Positions 19,225 to 28,437 of a DNA stretch of 64,000 nt are shown piece after piece. The position numbers and the translations under genes are program-made. Source of the stretch: Glutamicibacter soli. GTDB taxonomy: Bacteria > Actinomycetota > Actinomycetes > Actinomycetales > Micrococcaceae. The stretch spans positions 1-64,000 of the forward strand of contig NZ_POAF01000008.1 in assembly GCF_003309065.1 (NCBI RefSeq), read 5' to 3'. The notes under the pieces are model-generated. The model searched no databases. It was not told where the DNA came from and was given only the letters and a program-made list of their open reading frames with translations. The stretch's first letter is position 1; each line of letters starts with the position of its first letter.

Positions 19225-19965
19225 TCAGCTGACCGCGACGCCGAAGAGCAGGCCGATCAGGTAGGTGGCGGCCATGGTGGCCGAACCCATCAGGACATTG
19301 CGCACGATGGCCGGAACCAGCGGGGCGCCGCCCAGCCGCGCGCTGATCCAGCCGGTGAGGAACAGTCCCAGCACCACAGCCAACGCGGTGTTGATGATTT
19401 CGCTGCCGAAGGGCAGCAGGATCATGGCCAGCGGGATCAGCGCGCCGACGGTGAAGGCGATGAAGGAGGACAGCGCGGCATGCCACGGGCTGGTCAGCTC
19501 CTGCGGGTCGATGCCCAGCTCCACCTCCGCGTGCGCCGCCAACGCGTTGTGGCTGGTCAGCTCCCGGGCGACCTGCAGGGCCAGCTCTTCGGACAGCCCG
19601 CGCTGGCGGTACAGCCCGGCGAGCTCCTGAAGTTCCTCCTCCGGCTGCTCGCGCAGCTCGCGTTGTTCCTTGGCCAGCAGAGCGCGCTCGGTGTCCCGCT
19701 GGGTGCTGACCGAGACGTATTCGCCTCCGGCCATGGAGAAGGCGCCGGCGACCAGGGCCGCGATGCCAGCGGTGGCGATGGCTGCCAGATTGTTCGGGGT
19801 GGCCGCGGCGACACCCACCACCACGCCGGCCACTGACACGATGCCGTCGTTGGCGCCGAGCACTCCGGCGCGCAGCCAGTTCAGCCGCTGGCCCACGTTC
19901 TGCTCGCCGTGGGCTTCGCCGGGGTGCTGGATCGCGGAGATGATCTCCTGGTTTTCATTGCTCAT
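19225..19965 (-). CDS. VIT1/CCC1-family membrane transporter
   Basis: 246 aa. The family signature is visible: LRAGVLGANDGIVSVAGVVVGVAAA (residues 31-55), and SMAGGEYVSVSTQRDTE after the second segment. A hydrophilic helical insert (about 95-150) and three more membrane segments follow. Plant and yeast members move Fe2+/Mn2+ into vacuoles; bacterial members are thought to export these metals. The ATG at 19965 is chosen; the upstream in-frame stretch overlaps the response regulator. No metal-related neighbour supports a specific role. Confidence 0.88.
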   Translation of the reverse strand: MSNENQEIISAIQHPGEAHGEQNVGQRLNWLRAGVLGANDGIVSVAGVVVGVAAATPNNLAAIATAGIAALVAGAFSMAGGEYVSVSTQRDTERALLAKEQRELREQPEEELQELAGLYRQRGLSEELALQVARELTSHNALAAHAEVELGIDPQELTSPWHAALSSFIAFTVGALIPLAMILLPFGSEIINTALAVVLGLFLTGWISARLGGAPLVPAIVRNVLMGSATMAATYLIGLLFGVAVS

Positions 19966-20032
19966 ACTGCCATCATGCGCCGTGGATCGGGCGCTGACAA
20001 GGATGGTTTGGCTTGGGTAAGTTTGGTATGGG

Positions 20033-20791
20033 TTACCTGCCGGAGAACGCGGACGCGGCCCTGTACTCGTATTCCGGGCGTCCGCGGGTGCCGTGCCGGG
20101 GCTGCTTGACCGCGGCCTTCGACTCGGCCAGGTGTTCCAGGTAGCGGCGGGCGGTGACCCGGGACATGCCCAGCTGGTCCGCCAGCTCGGTGGCGGAGAA
20201 GGCTGTGCCGGCGCTCGCATTCAGATGCTCGCTGATCTGCGCCAGGGTTTCGGGGATCAGCCCCTTGGGCAGCGTGGTGGAGGCGCTCGAAGTGCGCAGC
20301 GCGGAGAAGGCGGTGTCCAGGGCCGCCTGGCTGGCGTCCGGCCCGGTGGAGCGCATGGAGGCGATGAAGCGGCGGTGGTTTTCCAGCTTTTCGGCGAACA
20401 CCGCGAAGGTGAAGGGCTTGATCAGGTACTGGGTGATGCCGGTGGCCACCGCCGAGCGCACCACCGCCAGGTCGCGCACCGCGGTGATGGCGATGATGTC
20501 GGTGGTCAGCCCGCGCCCGCGCATGCGCTTGGCCACGTCGATGCCGTGCAGGTCGGGCAGCGTCATGTCCAGCAGCACTAGGTCGAAGGGCTCGCCGGCC
20601 TGCACCGCGTCGGCCAGCAGGCTCAGCGCCTGCTGCCCGTTGCCCGCCACCGCTGCCGCGGTGAAGCCCTCGATGCGGTTGACGAAGGCCGCGTGGGCGG
20701 CGGCGGTGTCGGGTTCGTCGTCGACGACCAGCACCCGCAGCGGGTGCAGGGTTCCCGGCCCGGGGGTGTTCGCGGTCTGCATGGTGCCCAT
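20033..20791 (-). CDS. Response regulator, CitB/DpiA/DcuR type
   Basis: 252 aa. The receiver domain has acidic residues at VVDDEPD, phospho-acceptor Asp in LVLLDMTLPDLHG, Thr in IAITAVRD and Lys in YLIKPF. The C-terminal HTH is LADQLGMSRVTARRYLEHLAES, the arrangement of citrate/C4-dicarboxylate regulators. The ATG at 20791 follows GGGAGGAG. It starts 36 bases after the sensor kinase and probably activates the divergent dctA. Confidence 0.9.
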   Translation of the reverse strand: MGTMQTANTPGPGTLHPLRVLVVDDEPDTAAAHAAFVNRIEGFTAAAVAGNGQQALSLLADAVQAGEPFDLVLLDMTLPDLHGIDVAKRMRGRGLTTDIIAITAVRDLAVVRSAVATGITQYLIKPFTFAVFAEKLENHRRFIASMRSTGPDASQAALDTAFSALRTSSASTTLPKGLIPETLAQISEHLNASAGTAFSATELADQLGMSRVTARRYLEHLAESKAAVKQPRHGTRGRPEYEYRAASAFSGR

Positions 20792-20827
20792 CGGCTCCTC
20801 CCGAAATCGTTGTGCCCTCGGCGCGGG

Positions 20828-22525
20828 CTAGCTGCGCGGGGTGAAGGGCAAGGTCACTGTGAAGATCGCCCCGGCGTCGTTGTCCACATTCATTGTGCCA
20901 TCCAGGCGCAGCACCGCCTGCTGGACCAGGGCCAGCCCGAGCCCGCGCGGCTGCGCCCCGGACTTGGTGCTGACCCCGAAGCGCAGCAGGTTCTCCAGGA
21001 ACTCGGGCTCGATGCCAGGTCCGGAGTCGGCCACCGAAATGATCAGCTCGTCGTCCAGTGCGGTGACCTCCACCCAGACCGTGGCATCCTCGGTGCCTAC
21101 CGAGACGTCCAGCGCGTTGTCCAGCAGGTTGCCGACGATGGTGACGATGTCGGTGGCGGCGAACGCGTCGGTGGGCATCACGCCCTGCGCGCTGATGTCC
21201 AGCTGGATGCCGCGTTCGTGGGCCTGGGCGGCCTTGGCCACGAGCAGGCTGGAGAGGTAGACGTCGTCGATGCTGTGCACGATCGCGTCGGTCAGCTGCT
21301 GCGAGTGCTGCCGGTCGTCCACCGCGAAGGCCAGCGCCTGGTCGACCTTGCCGTTCTCGATCAGCGTGGCGATGGTGTGCAGCCGGTTGGCGTGCTCGTG
21401 GGTCTGGGCGCGCAACGCGGTGGAGAAGGTCTTCAGCGACTGCAGCTCGCCGGCCAGTTCCTGCACCTCGGTCAGGTCGCGCAGCGTGAGCACCTGCCCG
21501 GTCAGCGGCTGGATGCCGAACCAGCCGCGCCAGGAACCACCCACGCGCGGCAGGTTCGTATTGGTCAGCTTCGCCGGGCCTTGGGAAACTGACAGCACGG
21601 TGTGGGCGCCCAGATGGATTTCGTCCTTGCAGCTGCGCCCGGTGACCATCAGCTCGCGCAGGGTCTCGGGCATCTGCACTTCCTGCGGATCCATGCCCTC
21701 GCCGGGGACTTCTTCGGGCAAGCCCAGCAGCCGGGCCGCTTCCTGGTTGTACAGCACGATGCGGTGCCGACGGTCCAGCAGCACCAGCCCCTCGCGCACC
21801 GAGTGCAGGGCGGAGAAGTAGAACGCGTACAGCCGGCGCAGCCCGTGCGGGCCGAAACCCAGGGTGGCCTGGTTGACGTAACGGGAGAAGAACCAGGCGC
21901 TGAAGCCTGCCAGCAGCAGGGTCAGCGCGGAGACCAGCAGGATCTGCGGGATTTCGCTGCGGTAGATCAGCTGCAGGTTGTGCAGCGTGATGCCGGTGGA
22001 CACCATGCCCACGAGCCTGCCCTGGTGGTAGACCGGGGCGATGGTGCGTACCGAGTTGCCCAGCGTGCCCACGGCCTGCTCGTTGTAGACCTCACCGTGC
22101 AGCGCCTGGCTGGTGGAGCCGGAATAGGGTCTGCCGATCTGCTCCGGGTCGGGGTGGGTGACGCGGATCCGGTCGGGGGTCATGATCGTGATGAAGTCCA
22201 CCACCGGGGCGCGGTTCAGGATCTCGTTCGCATAGGGCTGCAGCTGTTCGGTGGGGTTCTTGCCCGCCAGGGCCTGGCTGACGAACGGGTCGTTGGCCAG
22301 GGTGATGGAGATGGCCGCCACCGTTGACTGCTTGTCCTCCAGGATTACCCGGTTCTGCTGCTGGTAGGTGGCGATCGCCAGCCCGGCGACCACCAGCAGC
22401 ACCACGAGCATCTGCGCCGAGAAGATCAGCACCGCGAAGGACCAGCCGTCGCGGGTCAGCGGGGCCGGGTCGTTGCGGGAATCCAGCGGGCGGGGCAAGG
22501 GGTGATCGGCGAAATGATCGGTCAA
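20828..22525 (-). CDS. Sensor histidine kinase, DcuS/CitA type
   Basis: 565 aa. One transmembrane segment lies near residues 30-52, then an extracytoplasmic PAS-like sensor domain with DKQSTVAAISITLANDPFV, a second segment near 185-207 and a cytoplasmic PAS. The family-specific H-box is RAQTHEHANRLHTIATLIENG; the N box NLLDNALDVS and G boxes DSGPGIE and GLGLALV follow. The start is taken as TTG at 22525 behind AAGGGGGAAG, because no ATG or GTG lies near a good ribosome binding site. It is divergent from dctA, so the likely ligand is a C4-dicarboxylate or citrate (inference). Confidence 0.88.
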   Translation of the reverse strand: MTDHFADHPLPRPLDSRNDPAPLTRDGWSFAVLIFSAQMLVVLLVVAGLAIATYQQQNRVILEDKQSTVAAISITLANDPFVSQALAGKNPTEQLQPYANEILNRAPVVDFITIMTPDRIRVTHPDPEQIGRPYSGSTSQALHGEVYNEQAVGTLGNSVRTIAPVYHQGRLVGMVSTGITLHNLQLIYRSEIPQILLVSALTLLLAGFSAWFFSRYVNQATLGFGPHGLRRLYAFYFSALHSVREGLVLLDRRHRIVLYNQEAARLLGLPEEVPGEGMDPQEVQMPETLRELMVTGRSCKDEIHLGAHTVLSVSQGPAKLTNTNLPRVGGSWRGWFGIQPLTGQVLTLRDLTEVQELAGELQSLKTFSTALRAQTHEHANRLHTIATLIENGKVDQALAFAVDDRQHSQQLTDAIVHSIDDVYLSSLLVAKAAQAHERGIQLDISAQGVMPTDAFAATDIVTIVGNLLDNALDVSVGTEDATVWVEVTALDDELIISVADSGPGIEPEFLENLLRFGVSTKSGAQPRGLGLALVQQAVLRLDGTMNVDNDAGAIFTVTLPFTPRS

Positions 22526-22708
22526 GGCTTCCCCCTTCGCGTGGCCGCCGCGCGGCCGGCCGGCCGTGGCTGCACTGGTGTGCGTGACCAATATGAACTC
22601 AACGGAGATGAAAATCACGAAGGCGCGCACGATGGACATAACGATTCTACGGAATGCCGTCCGGCAACGACGCCGTCGCGGTTCCCACTCACAAGACAGG
22701 TCACTTTC

Positions 22709-24010
22709 ATGGCTATCACCGAGCACGATTCGGCGGCATCCGATGCGCCGCAGCAGGCAAAGAAGAAGGACCGGACGCACTGGCTCTACATCTCGGTGAT
22801 CGCCGCGGTGGTGCTCGGCGCCATCATCGGCCTGGTCGCCCCTGATCTGGGCAAGGCCCTGAAGCCGCTGGGCGACGGGTTCGTCGCCCTGATCAAGATG
22901 ATCATCGCCCCGGTGATCTTCTGCACCATCGTGCTCGGCATCGGTTCCATCGCCAAGGCTGCGACCGTGGGCAAGGTCGGCGGCTTGGCGCTGCTGTACT
23001 TCATCGGCATGTCCACCTTCGCGCTGGCCCTGGGCCTGGTCGTGGGCAACATCATCCACCCGGGCGAGGGCCTTGATTTGCAGCCCTACGATCCGAACAA
23101 GCCGAAGACCGAAAACGGCACCGTCGACTTCTTCATGTCGCTGATCCCGGGATCCCTGCCGGTGCTGCCGACCCTGGTGGTCGCACTGTTCGTAGGTTTC
23201 GCGCTGCAGGGCATGGGCAAGAGTGGCGAACCGGTGCTGCACGGCATCCAGGCCATCCAGAAGGTCGTCTTCCGCATCATGATGATGATCATGTGGGTTG
23301 CGCCGATCGGTGCCTTCGGCGCCATCGCCGCCGTCGTGGGCGCCACCGGCTGGGCCGCCATCGGTTCCATGGCCATCCTCATGGGCGCGTTCTACCTGAC
23401 CTGCATCATCTTCATCGTCTTCGTGCTGGGCACCATGCTGCGCCTGGTCACCGGCCTGAACATCTTCCTGCTGCTGAAGTACCTGGCCCGCGAGTACCTG
23501 CTGATCTTCTCGACCTCCTCCTCCGAGTCGGCCCTGCCGCGCCTGATCGCCAAGATGGAGCACGTGGGTGTCTCGAAGCCGGTGGTCGGCATCACCGTCC
23601 CGACCGGCTACTCGTTCAACCTCGACGGCACTGCCATCTACCTGACCATGTCGGCGCTGTTCGTCTCGACGGCCATGGGCATGCCGATGAACCTCGGTGA
23701 GCAGATCGGCCTGCTGGTCTTCATGATCATCGCCTCGAAGGGCGCAGCCGGCGTGACCGGCGCCGGCCTGGCCACCTTGGCCGCTGGCCTGCAGGCGCAC
23801 CGCCCGGAGCTGCTCGGCGGCATGGGCGTGATCGTGGGCATCGACAAGTTCATGTCCGAGGCCCGAGCGCTGACCAACTTCACCGGCAACGCGGTAGCCA
23901 CCTTGCTGATCGGCAAGTGGACCCACGAGGTAGACCTGGACCAGGCCAAGGCAGTGCTCTCCGGACAGCGCCCGTTCGACGAGGCGCTCATGGAAGAAAG
24001 CATGCACTAG
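22709..24010 (+). CDS. dctA: C4-dicarboxylate/proton or sodium symporter
   Basis: 433 aa, DAACS family (glutamate/aspartate:cation). The hallmark Ser-rich loop is STSSSESALPRL and the substrate-binding segment is PTGYSFNLDGTAIYL, within eight membrane segments and two re-entrant loops. Family members import succinate, fumarate, malate or aspartate; the adjacent DcuS/CitA-like sensor favours C4-dicarboxylates. The ATG at 22709 is used; the in-frame extension upstream overlaps the sensor gene. Followed by a terminator. Confidence 0.92.
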   Translation: MAITEHDSAASDAPQQAKKKDRTHWLYISVIAAVVLGAIIGLVAPDLGKALKPLGDGFVALIKMIIAPVIFCTIVLGIGSIAKAATVGKVGGLALLYFIGMSTFALALGLVVGNIIHPGEGLDLQPYDPNKPKTENGTVDFFMSLIPGSLPVLPTLVVALFVGFALQGMGKSGEPVLHGIQAIQKVVFRIMMMIMWVAPIGAFGAIAAVVGATGWAAIGSMAILMGAFYLTCIIFIVFVLGTMLRLVTGLNIFLLLKYLAREYLLIFSTSSSESALPRLIAKMEHVGVSKPVVGITVPTGYSFNLDGTAIYLTMSALFVSTAMGMPMNLGEQIGLLVFMIIASKGAAGVTGAGLATLAAGLQAHRPELLGGMGVIVGIDKFMSEARALTNFTGNAVATLLIGKWTHEVDLDQAKAVLSGQRPFDEALMEESMH

Positions 24011-24037
24011 CCGCCAACCGGCCACCAGCCTCGCAAG

Positions 24038-24075
24038 CATCCGCCCTCCCGCACCCAGCGGGAGGGCGGATGTTT
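24038..24075 (+). terminator. Terminator after dctA
   Basis: A perfect 15-bp stem, CATCCGCCCTCCCGC at 24038-24052 with its complement at 24058-24072, loop ACCCA, is followed by TTT. Confidence 0.85.
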
Positions 24076-24153
24076 CTCATTAACCGCCACTGGAACGCCG
24101 CTCTGCACAGGCCACGGGTTATGCACGGTGTGGAACTGAGATTGGCCGTGCGT

Positions 24154-24510
24154 TCACTCGCCGGGGTCCGGAATGACGCCGGGGCCGGCGATGACTATCC
24201 GATTGCCATCGGGATCTGCCAGCTGCAGGATCCGTGCCCCACCGCCCTGTTCCGGTCCGCCATGGACGAATCCCGCCTTGGATAGCCGAAGTGCCTCCGA
24301 ATCGAGATTGGAAACTTCCAACACGACCGTAGAGCGGCCGGCGCGTTCAGGCTCATGCCAGACTTGAAGCCCGAACCCGTGACCGAGGTGCCATTCCAGC
24401 AGCCCATCCATCGGGCGGCGGTCCGGCTCGCGGGAAAGCAGTCTCATGTACCACTGCTCGGCGCGTTTTAGATCCGAAACCGTGCAATTGGCAAGCAAGC
24501 TTTTGAACAT
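24154..24510 (-). CDS. VOC-superfamily (glyoxalase/bleomycin resistance-like) protein
   Basis: 118 aa. It has the beta-alpha-beta-beta-beta fold sequence pattern of a single VOC module: MFKSLLANCTVSDLKRAEQWY at the start and ILQLADPDGNRIVIAG at the end. The ATG at 24510 is preceded by AAAGGAGATTGGG; another ATG nine codons earlier has no site. These proteins bind metal and act on varied small molecules, or confer drug binding, so no substrate is assigned. The gene is monocistronic and is the last of the accessory block. Confidence 0.8.
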   Translation of the reverse strand: MFKSLLANCTVSDLKRAEQWYMRLLSREPDRRPMDGLLEWHLGHGFGLQVWHEPERAGRSTVVLEVSNLDSEALRLSKAGFVHGGPEQGGGARILQLADPDGNRIVIAGPGVIPDPGE

Positions 24511-24805
24511 CCCAATCTCCTTTTGCGATGTGGCCATAGTGCAGTCGCCAATGATTCGAGCACTCGGGTACGTTGTCCGCAACGGTCCGTGCCCTCGCGA
24601 GGACCCCGAGTCCGGGGTTCGCTGCCTTTCGGAGCGTCGGAGAAAATACCCAGCGTCCATACAACATTTGAGTTAAGGTTCAAGGTAAAGGCTCGCCGTG
24701 AAAAAGTTGAAAATACGCCGAATGTCCCTCCCGCCCGATAACCTTTAAATGAGCCGAAAGCTCGAAGTTTTTGTCAGGAATAACGGGAAGTGTGGTTGAC
24801 CCATC
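24511..24805. other. Intergenic region before parA; no gene seen
   Basis: 295 bases between divergent genes. No credible short gene was found. The part from about 24660 to 24790 is AT-richer and should hold the parA-scpAB promoter, but I could not identify a -35/-10 pair with good spacing. Confidence 0.5.
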
Positions 24806-25702
24806 GTGAGCGAGGAACAGGCAAGCAAGGTCCGCGGTGCCGGGATGCTCAAGGAGCCCCGCCCGGTGGGCCCCACCGGCAAACCACTCTCGGAATTCCC
24901 CGTACCCGCCGCCCTGCCGTCCCACGGCCCGGCACGCGTCATCGCCATGGTGAACCAGAAAGGCGGGGTGGGCAAAACCACCTCGACCATCAACCTGGCC
25001 GCAGCGCTCGCCGAGTACGGCCGCAAGGTGCTGCTGGTGGACTTCGACCCGCAGGGCGCGTTGTCCGCGGGCTTCGGCACCAACCCGCATGAAATGGACG
25101 TCACCGTCTACAACGTGCTGATGGACCGCAATGTGAAGATCACCGACGCGATCCGCCAGACCGATGTGGAGAACATCGACCTGCTCCCGGCGAACATCGA
25201 CCTGTCCGCCGCCGAGGTGCAGCTGGTCAACGAGGTCGCCCGCGAGCAGGTGCTCGAACGCGCGCTGCGCCACGTGATCGACGACTACGACGTGGTGCTC
25301 ATCGACTGCCAGCCATCCCTCGGCCTGCTGACCATCAACGCGCTGACCGCCGCCCACGGCGTGATCATCCCGCTGACCGCCGAATTCTTCGCACTGCGCG
25401 CCGTGGCCCTGCTGATGGAAACCATCGACAAGGTCAAGGACCGCCTGAACCAGGTGCTGGAACTCGACGGCGTGCTGGCCACCATGTACGACGCCCGCAC
25501 CCTGCACAGCCGCGAGGTCATCACCCGCCTGGATGAGGCTTTCGGCGACAAGCTCTTCGAAACCGTCATCAAGCGCACCATCAAGTTCGCCGACGCGAAC
25601 GTGGCCGCAGAGCCGATCACCTCCTACGCCGCCAACCACCCCGGCGCGGAGGCCTACCGCAACCTGGCCCGCGAGCTGATCTGGCGTGGTGGTGCCCCGT
25701 AA
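24806..25702 (+). CDS. parA: ParA/Soj-family ATPase (scpA-linked)
   Basis: 298 aa, GTG start. The deviant Walker A NQKGGVGKTTSTINLAAALAE lies near residue 50, followed by Walker A' LLVDFDPQGALSAGFG and Walker B VVLIDCQPSLGLLT. The 45-residue N-terminal extension is typical for this copy. It is not followed by parB; it precedes scpA, as Rv1708 does in Mycobacterium. A role in chromosome organisation or condensin loading is inferred from that constant association. The stop overlaps the ATG of scpA. Confidence 0.88.
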   Translation: MSEEQASKVRGAGMLKEPRPVGPTGKPLSEFPVPAALPSHGPARVIAMVNQKGGVGKTTSTINLAAALAEYGRKVLLVDFDPQGALSAGFGTNPHEMDVTVYNVLMDRNVKITDAIRQTDVENIDLLPANIDLSAAEVQLVNEVAREQVLERALRHVIDDYDVVLIDCQPSLGLLTINALTAAHGVIIPLTAEFFALRAVALLMETIDKVKDRLNQVLELDGVLATMYDARTLHSREVITRLDEAFGDKLFETVIKRTIKFADANVAAEPITSYAANHPGAEAYRNLARELIWRGGAP

Positions 25703-26619
25703 TGAGCACCATGCTCAGCGAGGACCAACGCGAACAAACCGCCACCGGCACCCCCGACGAAAGCCCCGACACGGGCCAGGGGGAATCGGCTGGCGGTTTT
25801 CGCCTTGCCCTGGCAAATTTCAACGGGCCCTTTGACGTCCTGCTGCACCTGATCACCAAACGCGAACTGGACATCACCGAGGTGGCGCTCGCCGAAGTGA
25901 CGGACGAATTCATCGCCTACCTGCGCGAGCTGCAGGACAGCAGTCGCGAAGCCGGCAGCGACGGGATGAAGATCCTGGATGAAACGACCGAATTCCTGGT
26001 CGTCGCCTCCACGCTGCTCGATCTGAAGGCCGCCCGGCTGCTGCCGCGCGGGGAAATGGCCGACGAGGAGGACTTCGAGCTGCTCGAAGCCAGGGACCTG
26101 CTGTTTGCGCGGCTGCTGCAGTACAAGGCGTTCAAGCACGCCGCCGCCTTCCTGGGGGAGCGCTACGAGTCCGAAGGCTCGCGCCGTCCGCGCGAGGTGG
26201 CGCTGGAGCCGGAATTCGCCGCGCTGCTGCCCGAGCTGATCTTCTCGATCGGCCCCGAACGCTTCGCCCAGATCGCCGCCGGCGCGCTGGCGCCGAAGCC
26301 CGAGCCGATCACCGAAGTGGGGCTCGGCCACCTGCATGGAGCGAACGTCACCATCGCCGCCGAGGCGGAGTCCATCGCGGAACTGCTGGCCGCGCACGGG
26401 GCCATGGACTTTACCGCGCTGGTCGCCGACGCCGCCGAGCATCTGGTGGTCGTGGTGCGTTTTCTGGCATTGTTGGAGATGTTCAGGCAAAAGGTCATCA
26501 GCTTCGAGCAGCTGGACCCGCTCGGCCCGCTGCAGATCAGCCTGGCCGGGGAGTCTGACTTCGACGCCGACGCGGTGCAGGACGACTACGAGGGGAGTGG
26601 TGAGGCGGATCATGAGTGA
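25702..26619 (+). CDS. scpA: Segregation and condensation protein A
   Basis: 305 aa, kleisin of the SMC-ScpAB condensin. The N-terminal signature FNGPFDVLLHLITKRELDITEVALAEVTDEF lies at residues 34-64 and a C-terminal winged-helix region follows about 190-285. The N-terminal 30 residues are a variable leader. The ATG overlaps the parA stop (TAATG), and its own stop overlaps scpB by 8 bases, so the three genes are coupled. Confidence 0.93.
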   Translation: MSTMLSEDQREQTATGTPDESPDTGQGESAGGFRLALANFNGPFDVLLHLITKRELDITEVALAEVTDEFIAYLRELQDSSREAGSDGMKILDETTEFLVVASTLLDLKAARLLPRGEMADEEDFELLEARDLLFARLLQYKAFKHAAAFLGERYESEGSRRPREVALEPEFAALLPELIFSIGPERFAQIAAGALAPKPEPITEVGLGHLHGANVTIAAEAESIAELLAAHGAMDFTALVADAAEHLVVVVRFLALLEMFRQKVISFEQLDPLGPLQISLAGESDFDADAVQDDYEGSGEADHE

Positions 26620-27202
26620 GATTGCACCCATTGACCAGCTTCCCGGAGGCCTGGAATCGGGGCTCGAAGCGGTGCTGATGGTCGCAGATACCCCCGTATC
26701 CTCGGCGCGTTTGGCCGAAATCTTCGAGGTGCCGGTACCCCGGATCGCTGCCGCCTTGGAGAACCTGGCGAACGAGTATGATAGTAAGGATCGCCCGCGC
26801 GGATTTGAACTGCGACGCGTCGCCTCCGGGTGGCGCTTCTATTCGCGGGCCGATTATGCCGATTTCGTCTCCAGTTATGTGCTCGACGGGCAAACAGCAC
26901 GCCTGTCACAGGCCGCCCTAGAAACCCTGGCTGTCATCGCTTACCGACAGCCGGTCTCGCGTGGACGTATTTCGGCGATTCGAGGTGTCAACGTCGATTC
27001 GGTGGTGCGCACACTGCTCACCCGCGGATTGATCACGGAGTATCCGGAGATGGGCGATGGTGGAGCGACGCTCTACCAAACGACCGAATACTTCCTGGAA
27101 CGACTGGGACTGGGCTCGCTCCAGGAGCTGCCCGCGCTGTCCCCGTATCTGCCCGGGGTGGCCGATCTCGAATCGCTGGATTCGGCAACCTACGACGACT
27201 AG
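26612..27202 (+). CDS. scpB: Segregation and condensation protein B
   Basis: 196 aa. Two winged-helix domains: LEAVLMVADTPVSSARLAEIF (residues 17-37) and LSQAALETLAVIAYRQPVSRGRISAIRGV (about 98-126). ScpB dimers bind ScpA on the SMC neck. The start ATG at 26612 lies inside the last codons of scpA; an in-frame extension further upstream is shadow sequence. Family-typical length. Confidence 0.93.
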   Translation: MSEIAPIDQLPGGLESGLEAVLMVADTPVSSARLAEIFEVPVPRIAAALENLANEYDSKDRPRGFELRRVASGWRFYSRADYADFVSSYVLDGQTARLSQAALETLAVIAYRQPVSRGRISAIRGVNVDSVVRTLLTRGLITEYPEMGDGGATLYQTTEYFLERLGLGSLQELPALSPYLPGVADLESLDSATYDD

Positions 27203-27300
27203 GCAATGCAGCTGTGCAGCATTGCCCGACAGGACCAACGACGCCTAGGCCCACCGGCCGCAGGCGCGCGAATACGTAACAGCAAGGGACAAGTCTTAGC

Positions 27301-28434
27301 ATGAGCAGGGGATCCTCCTCCGGCCGCAACCCACGCGGCAACAATTCAAACTTCGGCAAGCCAGCCGGTTCCCGTTCGGGACAGGGCGGCAAGCCCGGCG
27401 CCGGCGGCAAGTCCTTCGGCAAGACCGGTGGACGCCCGGGCTCCGGCCCGGCCAAGCCCTACGGCAAGCCGGCCGACTCCAAGCCCTACGGCAAGTCCGC
27501 GGGCGCCAAGTCCGGTGGATCCAAGCAGGCCGGCGGCTCGGCCAAGCGCAACACCTCGGCGGCGCGCAAGAACTCCGAGCGCGCCTTCTCCAAGGAGCGC
27601 TTCGGCAACTCGGTGCCGACCAACTACGCCCGCCCGACCCAGCGCGCCCGCGCCCAGGCCCGCGCCGAGAGCCAGGCCGCCCGCGCCCAGTACGGCGAGT
27701 TGATGGACGGCGTGCGCCTGCAGAAGGCCATGGCCAACGCCGGGGTCGCTTCGCGCCGCGTCTGCGAGGAGATGATCCTCGAAGGCCGCGTGGAGGTCAA
27801 CGGCAACCTGGTCGTCGAGCTGGGCACCCGCATTGACCCGGCGAAGGACTCCATCCACGTGGACGGCATGCGCATCCAGCTGAACAAGGCCGCCCGCTAC
27901 TACGTCTTCAACAAGCCCAAGCACGTCATGTGCACCATGGACGACCCCGAGGGCCGCCGCACCATTGCGGACTACTTCAAGAACGAGCACCTCTCCCAGC
28001 GCCTGTTCCACGTCGGCCGCCTGGACTACAAGACCGAGGGCCTGCTCATCCTGACCAACGACGGGGAGCTGGCCAACCGCCTGCAGCACCCGAAGTACGA
28101 GGTCCCCAAGACCTACCTGGTGCAGGTCCCCGGCCCGCTGCCGCGCTCCGTGGGCAAGCAGCTGCGCGACGGCGTCAAGCTGGAGGACGGCTGGATCAAG
28201 GTCGACGACTTCAAGCTGATCGACCAGTCCCCGAAGCACGTGATGGTGGAAGTGACCCTGCACTCGGGCCGCAACCGCATCGTGCGCCGCATGTTCGACG
28301 CCGTGGGCCACCCGGTCGAGCGCCTGGTGCGCGTGGCCATCGGCCCGATCCAGCTCGGCGACCAGAAGCAGGGCGTCATCCGCTCCCTGGGCAACCAGGA
28401 AGTCGGCCACCTGATGAAAATGGTGGGGATGTAG
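27301..28434 (+). CDS. rRNA pseudouridine synthase, RluB/RsuA family
   Basis: 377 aa. The first about 130 residues are a basic, Gly/Ser/Lys/Pro-rich disordered extension. An S4 domain follows (LQKAMANAGVASRRVCEEMILEGRVEVNG), then the catalytic domain with the nucleophile Asp in GRLDYKTEGLLILTNDG. Homologues modify a uridine in 23S or 16S rRNA. Position matches Rv1711 between scpB and cmk. The basic tail probably adds RNA affinity (inference). Confidence 0.9.
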   Translation: MSRGSSSGRNPRGNNSNFGKPAGSRSGQGGKPGAGGKSFGKTGGRPGSGPAKPYGKPADSKPYGKSAGAKSGGSKQAGGSAKRNTSAARKNSERAFSKERFGNSVPTNYARPTQRARAQARAESQAARAQYGELMDGVRLQKAMANAGVASRRVCEEMILEGRVEVNGNLVVELGTRIDPAKDSIHVDGMRIQLNKAARYYVFNKPKHVMCTMDDPEGRRTIADYFKNEHLSQRLFHVGRLDYKTEGLLILTNDGELANRLQHPKYEVPKTYLVQVPGPLPRSVGKQLRDGVKLEDGWIKVDDFKLIDQSPKHVMVEVTLHSGRNRIVRRMFDAVGHPVERLVRVAIGPIQLGDQKQGVIRSLGNQEVGHLMKMVGM

Positions 28435-28437
28435 CCC

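Noticed and set aside
22526-24040. In-frame extension of the sensor kinase across the dctA region on the - strand
   Set aside because: It covers dctA antisense; the kinase proper starts at 22525 where the first family-like sequence and a ribosome binding site occur.
24806-25702. Chromosomal parAB partition locus
   Set aside because: No parB follows and no parS-like palindromes were noticed; this copy belongs to the scpAB operon.
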